From Fimbriimonas ginsengisoli Gsoil 348 (lineage in GTDB: Bacteria; Armatimonadota; Fimbriimonadia; Fimbriimonadales; Fimbriimonadaceae): DNA of 64,000 bases. This document shows positions 8,762 through 18,838 of this stretch, piece after piece. A program made the translations under genes and the position numbers. The DNA is taken from NCBI RefSeq assembly GCF_000724625.1, contig NZ_CP007139.1, positions 1,922,001 to 1,986,000 of the forward strand, written 5' to 3'. Numbering within the stretch: the first letter of the stretch is position 1; each line of letters opens with the position of its first letter. Below the pieces are notes generated by a model that had not been told where the DNA came from, did no database searches, and saw only the letters and a list, made by a program, of their open reading frames with translations.

Positions 8762-10069
8762 ATGGTACCGACGCGTAGGTTCTGGCTCATGGTGGGCATT
8801 GGAGTCCCGATCGCCGCGATTGCGGCGGCCGCGGGTTCGCCCATGCTGGGCTTGGTCTACGACGTGCTCCTCCTCGCCGTGGCCTACGTCACCACTCGGC
8901 TCGCTCCATCGACAGAGGGGTTGCGCCTCAAGCGAACGTTCGATTCCGTGCTCTCGGTTCGCGCTGCCAATAAGATCCTCCTGACGGTCGAGAACGACGG
9001 CGACGAAGAAGTTTCGGCCCTTTTGCGGGACGAGGCGCCGCCAACTTTTTTTGCCAGTAAACGAGAGTTTCGAGTGTTGCTGAAGCCGGGCCAAGCGGCG
9101 GAGCTCGTCTACCACCTGACCCCGCCCGAGCGGGGCGCGGACGCGTTCCGCGGCACCTATCTCAGAGTCGATTGCCCGCTCGGCCTGGCCGTCAAGGAGG
9201 TTAAGCTGCCCACCGAGCAGCCGGTAAGGGTGTACCCAAACGTCCTTGCGCTACGCGAATTCGATCTCCTCAAGCAGAGGGGCCGGCTGAAAGATATGGG
9301 GATCCGGCGATCCCGCGCCCGAGGACTCGGCATGGAGTTCGAGTCGCTACGCGAGTACGGCGAGGGGGATGACTACCGGAAAATCGACTGGAAAGCTTCC
9401 GCGCGCCGCGGGAAGCTCGTGGTGAAGCAGTACGAGCAAGAGCGAAACCAGTGCGTCGTTATCTGCATCGACATCGGGCGGCATATGCTCAGCGAGGTGA
9501 ACGGGGTTCGAAAGCTGGATCACGTGCTCGACGCGCTCCTCATGCTGACGAACGCCGCCGCACTTGCAGGCGACTTCGTGGGACTCCTCGTTTACGCCGA
9601 CACGGTGAGGCGCTACATTCCTCCCCGCAAGGGTCGAAATCAAGTCGGTATCGTGATCGAAGCGATTCACGACCTAATTGCTGAGCCCGTCGAATCGGAT
9701 TCGGCCGGCGCGTTCGCTTACTTGGCTTCTCGTTGGAACCGCCGCGCATTGCTCGTCAACTTCACGGACTACGAAGACGAGGACCGGGCTCGGACGCTGG
9801 TCCAAGCGTTTGGACCGATGGCGCGGAGACACATCGCGTTGCTCGTGCGGGTGCTCGACCCTCGCGTGAACGAGGTGCTCGTTCCGCTTCCGGAGACGCT
9901 GACCCAAATGTACGCCCAAGCGGCGGCGACGGCGATACTCGAGGACCGCCGTTCGGCGGGAACCGTCGTTTCGTCTTCGGGAATCCATACTCTCGACAGC
10001 GAGCCCCAAGACCTCGCGGCCAGCCTCGTCAGCTACTACTTCCTCGTCAAGGAGCGGAGCCTCCTTTAA
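8762..10069 (+). CDS. DUF58 domain-containing protein
   Basis: 435 residues. Two N-terminal membrane helices (residues about 7-45), a beta-sandwich region (about 55-170), then the DUF58 core with the diagnostic run EFESLREYGEGDDYRKIDW and ASARRGKLVVKQYE, followed by a von Willebrand A-like fold (CIDIGRHM near residue 238). DUF58 proteins usually work with a MoxR AAA ATPase, which is not nearby. Function unknown; a role in envelope or chaperone-like processes is only family-level guesswork. A TAAGAT box lies 11 bases before the start. Confidence 0.85.
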   Translation: MVPTRRFWLMVGIGVPIAAIAAAAGSPMLGLVYDVLLLAVAYVTTRLAPSTEGLRLKRTFDSVLSVRAANKILLTVENDGDEEVSALLRDEAPPTFFASKREFRVLLKPGQAAELVYHLTPPERGADAFRGTYLRVDCPLGLAVKEVKLPTEQPVRVYPNVLALREFDLLKQRGRLKDMGIRRSRARGLGMEFESLREYGEGDDYRKIDWKASARRGKLVVKQYEQERNQCVVICIDIGRHMLSEVNGVRKLDHVLDALLMLTNAAALAGDFVGLLVYADTVRRYIPPRKGRNQVGIVIEAIHDLIAEPVESDSAGAFAYLASRWNRRALLVNFTDYEDEDRARTLVQAFGPMARRHIALLVRVLDPRVNEVLVPLPETLTQMYAQAAATAILEDRRSAGTVVSSSGIHTLDSEPQDLAASLVSYYFLVKERSLL

Positions 10070-10107
10070 CGCAACCCGTCCTTCCGGCGAATCGTCCGTG
10101 CGAGTAA

Positions 10108-10497
10108 ATGCGACATGTGCTTGCGGTATTAGTGGTTGCGGTGCTCCTGGCTGGTTGTGGCAGCGGTCGTAGCCGGGTGGTTGGGACTTGGAAGGGCCAG
10201 CCGTCCAACGCCTCGGAAGGAAAAGGGCTCGTAGGCGCCATGCAGGGCATGGCTTCCGCGCTCATCGGGGAATCGACCCTCGAGTTCAACGAGGAAGGAA
10301 AGTTCAAGCAGGCGCTTTCGATCGGTTCCGAGACCGGCACTTATACCGTGAGCGGTAACGAGGTGCGGCTTACGCCCGACGGAGGACAGGGCAAGAGCAT
10401 GACGCTCGTCCTGGACGGCGATACCTTGCGAGTTAAGAAAGAATTCGCCTCCGATCCCGACATCGTATTTGTGCGCCAGTCCAATGCTCAGCCATAA
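10108..10497 (+). CDS. Small lipoprotein with lipocalin-like fold
   Basis: 129 residues with a lipoprotein signal peptide; the lipobox LLAGC places the lipidated cysteine at residue 17. The mature part has alternating strands VVGTWKG, STLEFNEEGKF, TGTYTVSGNEVRL and SMTLVLDGDTLRV, the pattern of small lipocalin-like or copper-resistance NlpE-like domains (a WxG then repeated beta hairpins). Located 38 bases after the DUF58 gene. Specific role unknown. Confidence 0.75.
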   Translation: MRHVLAVLVVAVLLAGCGSGRSRVVGTWKGQPSNASEGKGLVGAMQGMASALIGESTLEFNEEGKFKQALSIGSETGTYTVSGNEVRLTPDGGQGKSMTLVLDGDTLRVKKEFASDPDIVFVRQSNAQP

Positions 10498-10544
10498 AGC
10501 GGTTCCCGCAGGCCGGAAGGTTGAGCGCATAATCGAGAAAAGCC

Positions 10545-11021
10545 ATGGCTGACCTGCCACCCCCGATTCACGTTTCTCGCCGCAAATCAAATTGGGGACT
10601 GGTCGTGTTGGCGACCATTGCCGGGCTTATCTTGCTGATCGTAGCGAGCAAGATGTTGACGCCCAGCCGTGTGGTCCGGGTTGCCCACGGCAACAAGCCC
10701 CTGCAGGACGCTAGCCGCAAAGCCCAGGCCGAGTTGCCAACGTTCATCGACGCGCTCAAGCATAGAACGGACGGCCAGAGGTTTTTCGTGCGGGGAAACT
10801 TCAAGACGACGGGAGGTCCCGAATATCTATGGGTGAAGGACGTCGCCTTCGATGGAACCGATTTTCACGGAACCCTCGACGAGAGCCCGATGCTCTATCG
10901 GAAGGCAAAAAGAGGGGACCCCGTCACGATGAAACGGAACGAGGTCTACGATTGGGCGATAAAGGAAGGTTCTTCCGTTAAAGGCGCCTATACGACCAAG
11001 ATTGTCGGCTCCGGCGGCTAG
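10545..11021 (+). CDS. Membrane-anchored DUF2314 protein
   Basis: 158 residues with one N-terminal membrane helix (about 18-40) and a DUF2314 domain after it. The stretch FFVRGNFKTTGGPEYLWVKD, then GTLDESPM and KAKRGDPVTMKRNEVYDWAI are characteristic of this small domain, whose function is unknown. Part of the rightward group of envelope proteins after DUF58. It ends one base before the end of the convergent beta-lactamase-like gene. Confidence 0.75.
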   Translation: MADLPPPIHVSRRKSNWGLVVLATIAGLILLIVASKMLTPSRVVRVAHGNKPLQDASRKAQAELPTFIDALKHRTDGQRFFVRGNFKTTGGPEYLWVKDVAFDGTDFHGTLDESPMLYRKAKRGDPVTMKRNEVYDWAIKEGSSVKGAYTTKIVGSGG

Positions 11022-12410
11022 CTAGCCGTGGAGCGACATCCCCTGGATAATGCCGTCCGCGCTCAGGTCGAACTGAAACTTCAACGTGGTCTCGCCGAGC
11101 GTCACTGCGTAGGTTCGATGCTTGAGTCCCGGTTCGTCGGTGGCGGCGAGCAAGGTAAAGGCAATGAGCGGCCCGGCGGCGTTAAGTTGCGCTTTGGCGC
11201 CGGCCAAGAACTCGGGAGTCAGAAGCTTCGCCATCTGCGGAGACAGTTTCGAGCGGTCGAGATTGCCGCTCAACACGCTTTCAAACGTGCTCCTCGCCAG
11301 CGCCGTCGTTGCCGGATCGTTGTCCGGGATACCGGCCGCGGCGGCTAAAGTCAGCTCCGGGTCCAGAAAGCCCATCAGCCTCCCGGCGACGCCGCCCGGA
11401 TCTCCGTTGTCGGAATTTGTAAGCACGATGACGGTGAGCCCATGGGAAGGTGCCCGGCGAATATCGGTTGTAAAACCGGGGATTCCTCCTCCGTGTTCGA
11501 TAATCGGTGCGCCGTTCACTTCGCCCAAGGCCCACCCGAAGCCGTAGCCGGTTTTGTTGCCGGTCGAAAGGACAGTCTCCGTCCACATCTGTTTCAGGGC
11601 GGCTTGGGGCAGGATCTTGTCTCCGTACAGGGCTGCGTCCCACTTCGCCAGATCCACGACGGTGCTCTCCATCGATCCGGCCGCATACGGCCAACTCATA
11701 TCGATCGGATCGGCGTCCGCCAGTTTGCCGTTCCGAACCGTGTAACCCTTCGCGTGTCGCCGGGCGATTTTGCCGTCGAGGGTGAAGTAGGTGCTTCCCA
11801 TCCCTAACGGCCGAAAGATGCGCTTTTTCAGCGACTCACCGAGCGGCTGCCCATCAACTTTCTCCGCAATGAGGCCCAGGACCTCGTAGCCGGTGTTGCT
11901 GTAATCCCACCGGCTTCCCGGTTCGAACTCCAGCGGACGATCCTCGACCGTCTTCACGATCCCTCGCGGCTCGGTGTGGCGGAGGACCATCTTGTCCATC
12001 ATGTGCGGCAACCCGGTGTAGTTGTAAATTCCGCTCGTGTGATTGAGGAGGTTTCGAACGGTGATCTTCTCCCAGGCGGCGGGCAGATCCGGAATGTGCC
12101 GGCGAATCGGGTCGTCGAGCGCCAGCTTACGCTCCTGAACGAGCTGCATAATCACCGTCGCGGTGAACTGCTTGGTGACGCTGCCAAGTCGATAGACGGT
12201 CTGGCCGCTGGCGGGAACCTTTCCCTCAACGTCGGCGAAACCGAACCCTTTGGCGTACGCCAGCTTTCCGTTTCGGACGATCGCGACCGACATCCCCGGC
12301 GCATTCACTTTGGTCTGAGCCTTGGCCAGAAATTGGTCGATCTCCGCCTCGGTGGGAGGGGCGAAGGCGTAGGCGGCGAACCTTAGGAGGAGCGGAGCGT
12401 ACAGAAGCAT
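11022..12410 (-). CDS. Serine hydrolase of the class C beta-lactamase family
   Basis: 462 residues with a hydrophobic N-terminus (probable signal peptide, cleavage near residue 18). The catalytic SxxK is SVTK in YRLGSVTKQFTA, and the second motif YxN is YSN in WDYSNTGYEV. A third HxG-type motif is EHGGGIPGF. A C-terminal domain of about 110 residues (DUF3471-like position) follows. Such exported hydrolases are usually esterases or peptidases rather than true beta-lactamases; substrate unknown. The frame also permits a GTG two codons earlier; the ATG at 12410 is taken because it begins the hydrophobic segment. Confidence 0.85.
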   Translation of the reverse strand: MLLYAPLLLRFAAYAFAPPTEAEIDQFLAKAQTKVNAPGMSVAIVRNGKLAYAKGFGFADVEGKVPASGQTVYRLGSVTKQFTATVIMQLVQERKLALDDPIRRHIPDLPAAWEKITVRNLLNHTSGIYNYTGLPHMMDKMVLRHTEPRGIVKTVEDRPLEFEPGSRWDYSNTGYEVLGLIAEKVDGQPLGESLKKRIFRPLGMGSTYFTLDGKIARRHAKGYTVRNGKLADADPIDMSWPYAAGSMESTVVDLAKWDAALYGDKILPQAALKQMWTETVLSTGNKTGYGFGWALGEVNGAPIIEHGGGIPGFTTDIRRAPSHGLTVIVLTNSDNGDPGGVAGRLMGFLDPELTLAAAAGIPDNDPATTALARSTFESVLSGNLDRSKLSPQMAKLLTPEFLAGAKAQLNAAGPLIAFTLLAATDEPGLKHRTYAVTLGETTLKFQFDLSADGIIQGMSLHG

Positions 12411-12451
12411 TGCCACCCTGTACGGATGAGACCGCGAGAGGGGTTGCGCGG

Positions 12452-12781
12452 CTAGGCCATATAGCCGCGTGACCGGCTCGGTAAGACCTGGTCGATAAAC
12501 CTTCTGAATTGGTCGACCGATATCCGGCAGGTCGTTGGGGCGTGGTTGCCGGTCTGGTATTCGACTACGACATCCCCATTCTCTCGATGAAGCGTGCAGA
12601 GGCTGTTGCCCGCGCTGACGTGGTAGCGGAGTCCGCTGAGGACCGAGAGAAGATTATAGGGGTCCGTCTTTGCCCGATGATTGACTTCCTCGTCTATTTC
12701 GGAGACTTGTAGGTAGCACTTCTCGTCCTCGGTTATCAGTCGAAGGCGCAAGGCCTCCGAGCAGAGTTCGACCGACGGCAT
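12452..12781 (-). CDS. Hypothetical 109-residue protein
   Basis: Starts MPSVELCSEALRLRL. AAAGGAG lies directly before the ATG, which fixes the start and separates this gene from the terminator at 12861-12898. The longer open frame to 13108 would read through that terminator and antisense to the lipoprotein gene, so it is not used. Mixed alpha/beta composition with two Cys in the second half and a helix near the end (VDQFRRFIDQVL). No signal peptide or membrane segment. Family not recognised. Confidence 0.6.
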   Translation of the reverse strand: MPSVELCSEALRLRLITEDEKCYLQVSEIDEEVNHRAKTDPYNLLSVLSGLRYHVSAGNSLCTLHRENGDVVVEYQTGNHAPTTCRISVDQFRRFIDQVLPSRSRGYMA

Positions 12782-12860
12782 ATCTCCTTTGACCACTTCG
12801 AGCCGAGCGTGTTCTAACTTTAGGTTAAGAATTCCCCGCAATCGAAGAGGCTTCAAACAA

Positions 12861-12898
12861 AAAGAACCCGAGTGGAATCGCTTCCACTCGGGTTCTTT
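12861..12898 (-). terminator. Rho-independent terminator of the prepilin operon
   Basis: Perfect 17-base-pair hairpin with loop TCGC, followed on the minus strand by a run of T. It lies just after the lipoprotein gene that ends at 12909 and ends the prepilin-lipoprotein transcript. Confidence 0.85.
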
Positions 12899-12908
12899 CG
12901 TCTCAGGC

Positions 12909-13136
12909 TTACTTTCCGCGAAGCTTGGAGCCAGAATTGGCGTCCGCGTTCTTACCTGCATCAGAGAGGGTGACCTGATCGGCTCCCATTCCCTGCATCT
13001 TCCCCGCACCGCCCTTTGCGGCCGCTTCCTTAGGGGTTGCATCGCCGGTGCCGGTGGGGGCCTCCTCGCCCTTGCAGCCAATACAGGCGGCAAGAACGAG
13101 TGCGGCAAGAGTGAGGACTCTTAGTTGGTGTCCCAT
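12909..13136 (-). CDS. Small lipoprotein downstream of the prepilin
   Basis: 75 residues. The signal segment [14 protein letters not shown] has two possible lipobox cysteines (residues 18 and 21). The mature part is short, low in complexity, and rich in Gly, Ala and Lys. It starts 16 bases inside the end of the prepilin gene, so the two are translationally coupled. No known domain. Confidence 0.7.
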   Translation of the reverse strand: MGHQLRVLTLAALVLAACIGCKGEEAPTGTGDATPKEAAAKGGAGKMQGMGADQVTLSDAGKNADANSGSKLRGK

Positions 13137-13969
13137 AGATACTTGGAGGCGTCAGTCGTGGTTACGCTGCCGTGATCGGTCGTCGGCGTCCAGTTGGTAC
13201 CGGAAGCGAGGAAGCTGATCTTGGACTTGGTTGCGTGGCCGTCGAGCCAAACGACCGGGGTCGTATCGGCATTTCGGTGAGCGACGCCGCCCGTTCCGTC
13301 GCCGGCGAGGGTGTTGCCAGCCTTTACGCCGGAAGAGAAGCCGCCCTTACCCCAGTTGTCCGCGCAGTACTGCGGAATGGTGTAGCAGTCCGGAACTTCA
13401 ACCGTCGACTCGAGCAGCGGGGAGTCGGTCTTCGCATCGAAGCCGAAGCCCCAATAGTAACCGTCGCCGTCGGATCGCGAACCGCGGTTGGCGAGCATGA
13501 TCGTCTCGGCCGGCTTAGCCGCAGCGGTCATCGAAATGGCCTGCTGAAGCGTTCCGTTCCAAGGCGTAAGCCAAACGTAGTTGAAGCCATAGCCCGGGAA
13601 GCTGGTCATGGTGACCACGCGGGAGTTGTAGGAAGTCACCGTGGGAGGGCCGAGCGGATCCTGGAGGATGTCGCCGTTCTTAACGTACGGGTTTACGAGG
13701 TAAGCCCACGTGGAGAAGCAGCCGCTGGAGAAGCACAGGGGGTCGCTTCCGGTATCCCAGTTGGTGGCTTCGACGATCTTGTCGTCGGCGTCACCGGAGT
13801 ACATGATGATGCCGAGGCCTTCCTGCTTCACGTTGCTAAGGCTAGCAGCGGACTTCGCGGCGGCCTTGGCCTGGGCGAAGACGGGGAACAGGATAGCGGC
13901 AAGGATCGCGATAATCGCGATGACGACTAGAAGTTCGATAAGGGTGAAACCCTTTTGGCTACGAATCAT
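13121..13969 (-). CDS. Prepilin-like protein (type IV pilin / DUF1559-like)
   Basis: 282 residues. Classic class III signal: a short basic leader cut by prepilin peptidase before [17 protein letters not shown], with Glu at mature position 5. The following LFPVFAQAK is typical of Armatimonadota and Planctomycetota pseudopilins. The globular part ends with [17 protein letters not shown], the DUF1559-type closing motif. Most likely a secreted or surface pseudopilin. GAGGTG eight bases before the ATG supports the start. It forms an operon with the overlapping lipoprotein. Confidence 0.9.
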   Translation of the reverse strand: MIRSQKGFTLIELLVVIAIIAILAAILFPVFAQAKAAAKSAASLSNVKQEGLGIIMYSGDADDKIVEATNWDTGSDPLCFSSGCFSTWAYLVNPYVKNGDILQDPLGPPTVTSYNSRVVTMTSFPGYGFNYVWLTPWNGTLQQAISMTAAAKPAETIMLANRGSRSDGDGYYWGFGFDAKTDSPLLESTVEVPDCYTIPQYCADNWGKGGFSSGVKAGNTLAGDGTGGVAHRNADTTPVVWLDGHATKSKISFLASGTNWTPTTDHGSVTTTDASKYLWDTN

Positions 13970-14235
13970 GGATGCACCTCAGAAGCTTAGGATAAAGAAA
14001 TAAATGGAACCGACGGCAACTTAGTTGGCCATCGGCAACCAACTCGTGCAGTTTAGCAGCACCGGAGATATTCTCCAACACCTTAATCAAAAATCTGAAA
14101 AGAACAGCGAAAAAACGCGCACGTCTCGCTTTGGAAAGCCGTCTGGTGTGCCTTTTGGCCTATTTTTAGTAAGACATCCGCCGGCTTTTGAGATGTAGAC
14201 TCACTCTCTCGCAACGAAGCGAATAGAGCCAAGCC

Positions 14236-16290
14236 GTGGAGCCGACCCGACAAGAGTTCCTGCATATCTCCCAACCGGAGAAGATCCTTTTTTACTTCCT
14301 CGTATACGCAAGCCTTGCGTATATGGCTTGGCAGATCGCTCAATGCGTTCGATCTTGGCGGCAGGGAAGGCCGATCGATACGCTTCGCCCCGGTTGGAAA
14401 TATTGGCTGCCTACCAGAGCGGCAGCGGCAAAATGGCTTGGAAACGTTCTGAGCTACGTCCTCCTTCAGAAGAAGGTCCGCTCCTCGAGACCCAAGTCGG
14501 GTGCTCCGATGCACCTGATGATCTTCTACGGATTCGTATCGCTGGTGCTTGCCACGACGCTCTTGGCGATCAACACCTATGGGCCAGTTAAGTTTCATCA
14601 TGGCACTTACTATTTGGTGTACGAGACAGCATTCGACCTTCTCGGATTGCTGTTGGTTGTAGGGGTTGGATGGGCGTTTGTTCGGCGAGCGATGGCTCTT
14701 GGCAAGGAACTCGGAGCCGCCGCGCTTCGAGAGCCGGATCCGGAACAAGCGGCAAAGCAGGCCGTAGACCGGAGGCGGTGGCCGATGAGCCACTCGATGA
14801 ACGACTTCTGGACGCTGGGTCTCCTATTGGTCATCGGCCTCACTGGGTATTGGCTGGAAGCGTGCCGGATCTCGCTCGACACTCGAAGCTTCGACAGCGC
14901 GTCGATCGTCGGCTTCCTGTGGGCCAAGGCGCAGGGACCGGTATCGGTGGGGCTCTATCGCTTCGCCTGGTGGTTCCACATGGTGTGGATCTTCGTGTTC
15001 TTCGCCGTGATCCCCAAGATGCGTCTTCGGCACATCGTGATGGCGATCGCGAGCACCGCGGGCAAGCCGGAGCGACCGATGGGACACCTGCGGACGATCC
15101 CAATGGAGGAGGTCGAGCAGACCGAGCAGGTCGGCGTCAAGCTGGCCAAGGATTACTCGCGGTGGCATCTGATGTCGCTCGACGCCTGTATGGAGTGCGG
15201 ACGGTGTACGGAGGTATGCCCGGCTTGGAACGTCGGCAAGGTTCTCAATCCAAAGCAGGTGGTCCAGGACATCCGGGGCGCGTTACGCGACGGAACCGAA
15301 GTGGCGGCGGCGGTAAGCGAGGAAGCGCTCTGGGCGTGCACCACGTGCAACGCGTGCGTCGAAGCGTGTCCAGTGCTCATCCGTCACGTCGACCTGATCG
15401 TCGATTCGAGACGAAATCTTGTCAGCGAGGGAGCCTTGAGCGGGCCGGCGGCGACCATGCTTCGGCAAACCGCGAGCACGAGCAATGCCTGGGGTCAGCC
15501 GGCGAGCAACCGTGAAGACTGGATGAAAGGGCTTGAGATCCCGCTCTGTCGGGATGGAGTGGAGTTCGAGTACCTCTTCTGGGTCGGCTGCGCCGGGGCT
15601 ACCGATCCGGGAGCGATCAAGACGACGAAGGCGGTGGCGGAGCTGCTCACAAAAGCCGGAGTCAAGTTCGCTTGCCTCGGCCGCGAGGAGGCTTGCACCG
15701 GTGACCCGGCTCGGCGAGTCGGCGAAGAATTCCTGTTCCAAGACAAGGCCGCGCAGAACGCGGCGACGTTCGAGAAATACGGGGTGAAGAAGGTGGTGAC
15801 GACCTGCCCCCACTGTCTGAATACGCTCAAGAACGAATACGGAGAATACGGGGCTTCGATGGAGGTGTTCCATCATTCGCAGCTTCTCCAGCAGCTCGTG
15901 CGAAAGGGCGACCTCGTCGCGGCGAAGCCGCCTAAGGGTGAGGTCGTCTACCACGATCCGTGCTACCTTTCCCGGGTCAACGAAGAGAGCGAGGCGCCTC
16001 GCGAGGTCGTGGCCGGGATGTCGGATCCGGAGCACAAAGGGAAGAAAACACTTTGCTGCGGCGCCGGGGGCGGCCGCATGTGGATGGAGGAACCCCCTTC
16101 GCAACGCCCGGCGAATCGCCGTACGGAAGAGCTCTTGGCAACCGGGGCGACGACGGTAGCGGTCGCATGTCCGTTCTGCCGGATCATGCTCGGCGACAGC
16201 ATCAAGCAGGCCCGGCCAAACGACGAGATCCGTCTTCTCGATCTGGCCGAGATGCTGCAAGAAGCGAACACGACCGGGGTTACGCCCTAG
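14236..16290 (+). CDS. Membrane (Fe-S)-binding oxidoreductase, HdrD-like with NarI-like membrane domain
   Basis: 684 residues. About five N-terminal membrane helices (NarI-like, residues about 15-280) are followed by two 4Fe-4S motifs, [12 protein letters not shown] and [12 protein letters not shown] (near residues 318 and 373), and two CCG domains ([13 protein letters not shown] with [17 protein letters not shown]) as in HdrD and GlpC. It probably passes electrons between a cytoplasmic donor and membrane quinone; donor unknown. GTG start with no clear ribosome site. It stands alone and ends in a four-base overlap with the convergent permease gene. Confidence 0.85.
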   Translation: MEPTRQEFLHISQPEKILFYFLVYASLAYMAWQIAQCVRSWRQGRPIDTLRPGWKYWLPTRAAAAKWLGNVLSYVLLQKKVRSSRPKSGAPMHLMIFYGFVSLVLATTLLAINTYGPVKFHHGTYYLVYETAFDLLGLLLVVGVGWAFVRRAMALGKELGAAALREPDPEQAAKQAVDRRRWPMSHSMNDFWTLGLLLVIGLTGYWLEACRISLDTRSFDSASIVGFLWAKAQGPVSVGLYRFAWWFHMVWIFVFFAVIPKMRLRHIVMAIASTAGKPERPMGHLRTIPMEEVEQTEQVGVKLAKDYSRWHLMSLDACMECGRCTEVCPAWNVGKVLNPKQVVQDIRGALRDGTEVAAAVSEEALWACTTCNACVEACPVLIRHVDLIVDSRRNLVSEGALSGPAATMLRQTASTSNAWGQPASNREDWMKGLEIPLCRDGVEFEYLFWVGCAGATDPGAIKTTKAVAELLTKAGVKFACLGREEACTGDPARRVGEEFLFQDKAAQNAATFEKYGVKKVVTTCPHCLNTLKNEYGEYGASMEVFHHSQLLQQLVRKGDLVAAKPPKGEVVYHDPCYLSRVNEESEAPREVVAGMSDPEHKGKKTLCCGAGGGRMWMEEPPSQRPANRRTEELLATGATTVAVACPFCRIMLGDSIKQARPNDEIRLLDLAEMLQEANTTGVTP

Positions 16291-18245
16291 GCAACATGAA
16301 CGGCGGGTCGCTTTTCGGGGTCGGGCTCGATTCGGCGGAGAATCTCGCGGGTCAGAGGGGCAATGTCTCCGCGGCCGGAGAAGAGGTATTTGACCAGGTA
16401 GAGCGCAGGGTGACGCTCGCCCCAGTTGAAGTAAATGTGCGGGCGCTCGTTCGTTAGGTCTCGAATCTTGAGCGCCAAGGCGGCGATGGCGTTCGGCACC
16501 GCGGTTCCGGTGATGCGTAGGACTTGATACGGTCCTACCTCGGTGCCTTTTACCTTGACCACGCCGGCAAACTCGGAGGCGTCCGGAACATGGACCTCTA
16601 CGAAGAGAACGCACTCGTCGGGAGCGATGTGGTGGTCCCGCCTGGCCTCTCGATCTTGCCGATCGTACTCGGAAATGTCTTGGGCCTCCGGCCGATTGGG
16701 CACCAAACAGATTCGGTGAGTGCCGCGATCTACGGCGTCTCGCACGAAATTAAGAGCCTGAACATCGAGGTCCACGCGGTCGACCCGCAGCTCCAGCGTT
16801 CGCCAGATTCGCGACACGAAGGAGATGAGGACGATGGTGAGAATGAACAGGCTCGCGATGCGGAGACCATCTGGCCGCTCATAGACGTTAACGATGGTGG
16901 TGTAGGCGAAGACGAAGGCGATGAAGCCGTACAAGAAGGTAATCCGCCCCGCCTTTCGCTGGCGGGCGGAGATGGTGACCGCGACGGCGGCACTCGTCAT
17001 GAGGACCAAGACGCCCGTGGCATAGGCGCCGCCCTGCGCGTCGACGTCCGCGCGGAAGACCATGGTGACGGCAAAGGCGATTCCGGTGAAGACGAGGACG
17101 AGCGGCCGGACCGCTTTGGTCCACTCAGGGGCCATGCCGTAGCGCGGCAGATAACGCGGCACGATGTTCAGCAGGCCGGCCATCGCGCTCGCCCCGGCGA
17201 ACCATAGGATGAGGATCGTGCTTACGTCGTAGAGCGTTCCGAAGCCGTTGCCGAAGAATTTGTGCGCGAGATAGGCGAGGGCGCGGCCGTTTGCTTCTCC
17301 CGCCGGGTGGGAGGCCGTTGCGTTAGCAAACGCGTGCTCAGGGATGAGGAGCGTCGTGATGAGGCTGCTCGAAATCAAGAAGACGCTCATGATGATTGCC
17401 GCCGAGGCAAGCAATCGGTGGGTGCTCTTGATCCGGCCGGCCGGGTTTCGCTCGGTGTCCGTGGACCGTCCCTTGACCAACGGCATGACGGCAACCCCGG
17501 TCTCAAATCCTGAAAGGCCAAGGGCCAGCTTCGGGAAATAGAAGAGCGACAGTCCCAGGAGCAGAAGAGGGTTCCCGCCATGGAACTGGGTGAGCTTCGT
17601 CTGCCAGTCGACAAAGTAATGCGGGTGCGCGGCGACCCGCATGATCCCTTCGAACACAACGACCGCGTTCAGAGCTAGGTAACCGATGACCAGAACCACC
17701 GCGATCCCCACGGCTTCGCTGAATCCTTTGAGGAAGACAGCGCCAAGGATCGCGACGAGCGCCAGCGTGACCGGAACGGCCTTTCCCTCCAGCGAACTTT
17801 TGAAGTACGGGTTCTCGATAAGGTGCGCGGTGGCGTCGGCCGCGGAGAGCGTGATGGTGATCACAAAGTCGGTTGCTACGAACCCGAGCAAAGCCAAAAC
17901 GAAGAGCTTCCCTTGCCACCACGGCAGGAGCTTTTCGAGCATGGCGATCGAACCTTCACCGTGGGGGCTTTCAATCGCGACCCGCTTGTAAATGGGAAGC
18001 GCGCCGAAGAGGGTGAGGAGGACGAGAATCAGAGTCGCCATGGGCGACAGCGCGCCCGCGGCGAGGGCGGCGATGCCGGGTTGGTAGCCGAGCGTCGAGA
18101 AGTAATCGACGCCGGTGAGGCACATGACCTTCCACCACGGGCTCTGGTGGTGCCCCTTCTCCGTCTCGTACGGCCCCTCCGGTTCCCGCAGGAATCCCTG
18201 GAGAAGCCACCGCTTGAAGGGGGAGTTGACCTTGGCTTCTTGCAC
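16287..18245 (-). CDS. APC superfamily permease with C-terminal cytoplasmic domain
   Basis: 652 residues. About twelve membrane helices with the amino acid-polyamine-organocation fold: the opening [17 protein letters not shown], the segment [14 protein letters not shown], and a cytoplasmic region of about 170 residues at the end ([19 protein letters not shown]) that may be a universal-stress-like or regulatory domain. Amino acid or related cation substrate is likely but not determined. The start is a GTG; a TAGCAT box lies nine bases upstream. Confidence 0.8.
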   Translation of the reverse strand: MQEAKVNSPFKRWLLQGFLREPEGPYETEKGHHQSPWWKVMCLTGVDYFSTLGYQPGIAALAAGALSPMATLILVLLTLFGALPIYKRVAIESPHGEGSIAMLEKLLPWWQGKLFVLALLGFVATDFVITITLSAADATAHLIENPYFKSSLEGKAVPVTLALVAILGAVFLKGFSEAVGIAVVLVIGYLALNAVVVFEGIMRVAAHPHYFVDWQTKLTQFHGGNPLLLLGLSLFYFPKLALGLSGFETGVAVMPLVKGRSTDTERNPAGRIKSTHRLLASAAIIMSVFLISSSLITTLLIPEHAFANATASHPAGEANGRALAYLAHKFFGNGFGTLYDVSTILILWFAGASAMAGLLNIVPRYLPRYGMAPEWTKAVRPLVLVFTGIAFAVTMVFRADVDAQGGAYATGVLVLMTSAAVAVTISARQRKAGRITFLYGFIAFVFAYTTIVNVYERPDGLRIASLFILTIVLISFVSRIWRTLELRVDRVDLDVQALNFVRDAVDRGTHRICLVPNRPEAQDISEYDRQDREARRDHHIAPDECVLFVEVHVPDASEFAGVVKVKGTEVGPYQVLRITGTAVPNAIAALALKIRDLTNERPHIYFNWGERHPALYLVKYLFSGRGDIAPLTREILRRIEPDPEKRPAVHVA

Positions 18246-18353
18246 TGCTTAGCGATGCTACTTCACCGGGGCCGGTTCCGTTGCTGTCGGGGGTGGTCGT
18301 GCTTTCCTGCGACTGGTGCTCGGAAGCATCGCCGGGCCGGCCTTTAATGGCGC

Positions 18354-18503
18354 ATGGCGGATATTTTGGGCTGGATTGTCGGAGCCATTTTGGAGGCAGT
18401 CGCCGAGTTTGTGGTTGAGCTCCTACTGCACCTTGTCTGGCAAATGATAACTTGGCCGTTTCGCGCGGCATGGGAGTGGGCGAGCCGTCGCTTCGACTGG
18501 TAG
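18354..18503 (+). CDS. Small membrane protein, 49 residues
   Basis: Starts MADILGWIVGAILEA and ends SRRFDW. One long amphipathic or hydrophobic helix covers residues 4-36 and is rich in Trp, with a basic C-terminus. No ribosome site; TTTAAT lies five bases before the ATG, a possible leaderless -10 box. No family recognised. Short length keeps confidence modest. Confidence 0.5.
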   Translation: MADILGWIVGAILEAVAEFVVELLLHLVWQMITWPFRAAWEWASRRFDW

Positions 18504-18559
18504 CTGTTTCTCAGACCAGTGCCACCTGCAGCCGGGCCGTGGTGACTAATGAAGTTGAG

Positions 18560-18742
18560 ATGTGGTTCCTAGAGCTTCTCTTTGATTTCTTGACTTGGTT
18601 CCCTTGGATGGAGGGAACGGACGACTGGAAGCCGCTGTCCGGCAAGAGGGAGACCGTGTCGGATGGATTGGGAATGCGAACGGTGATTTGGGCGGAGGAT
18701 GGCTCGCAAACTACGAGCCCGATTCGGGAGAGGCAGGGTTAA
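18560..18742 (+). CDS. Small membrane-anchored protein, 60 residues
   Basis: Starts MWFLELLFDFLTWFPWMEG: a Trp/Phe-rich hydrophobic N-terminus followed by a hydrophilic tail (DDWKPLSGKRETV, then VIWAEDGSQTT). It lies 56 bases after the 49-residue small ORF and resembles it in being Trp-rich. An overlapping frame from 18595 is also open, so the assignment is uncertain. No known family. Confidence 0.35.
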   Translation: MWFLELLFDFLTWFPWMEGTDDWKPLSGKRETVSDGLGMRTVIWAEDGSQTTSPIRERQG

Positions 18743-18838
18743 TGGAGGAACTATACGGCTGCCTCGTGCAATGCGCCTTTGAGTTCCTCGCCGCCCCGGG
18801 ATTTTCGCAAGATGTCATCTCCGCGAAGGGGACCAAGC

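Noticed and set aside
12782-13108. Longer N-terminus for the 109-residue gene
   Set aside because: Would cross a strong terminator hairpin and the lipoprotein gene; a perfect ribosome site lies at the shorter start.
15283-16614. 443-residue Arg-rich ORF across two genes
   Set aside because: Runs opposite the Fe-S protein and into the permease; shadow composition.
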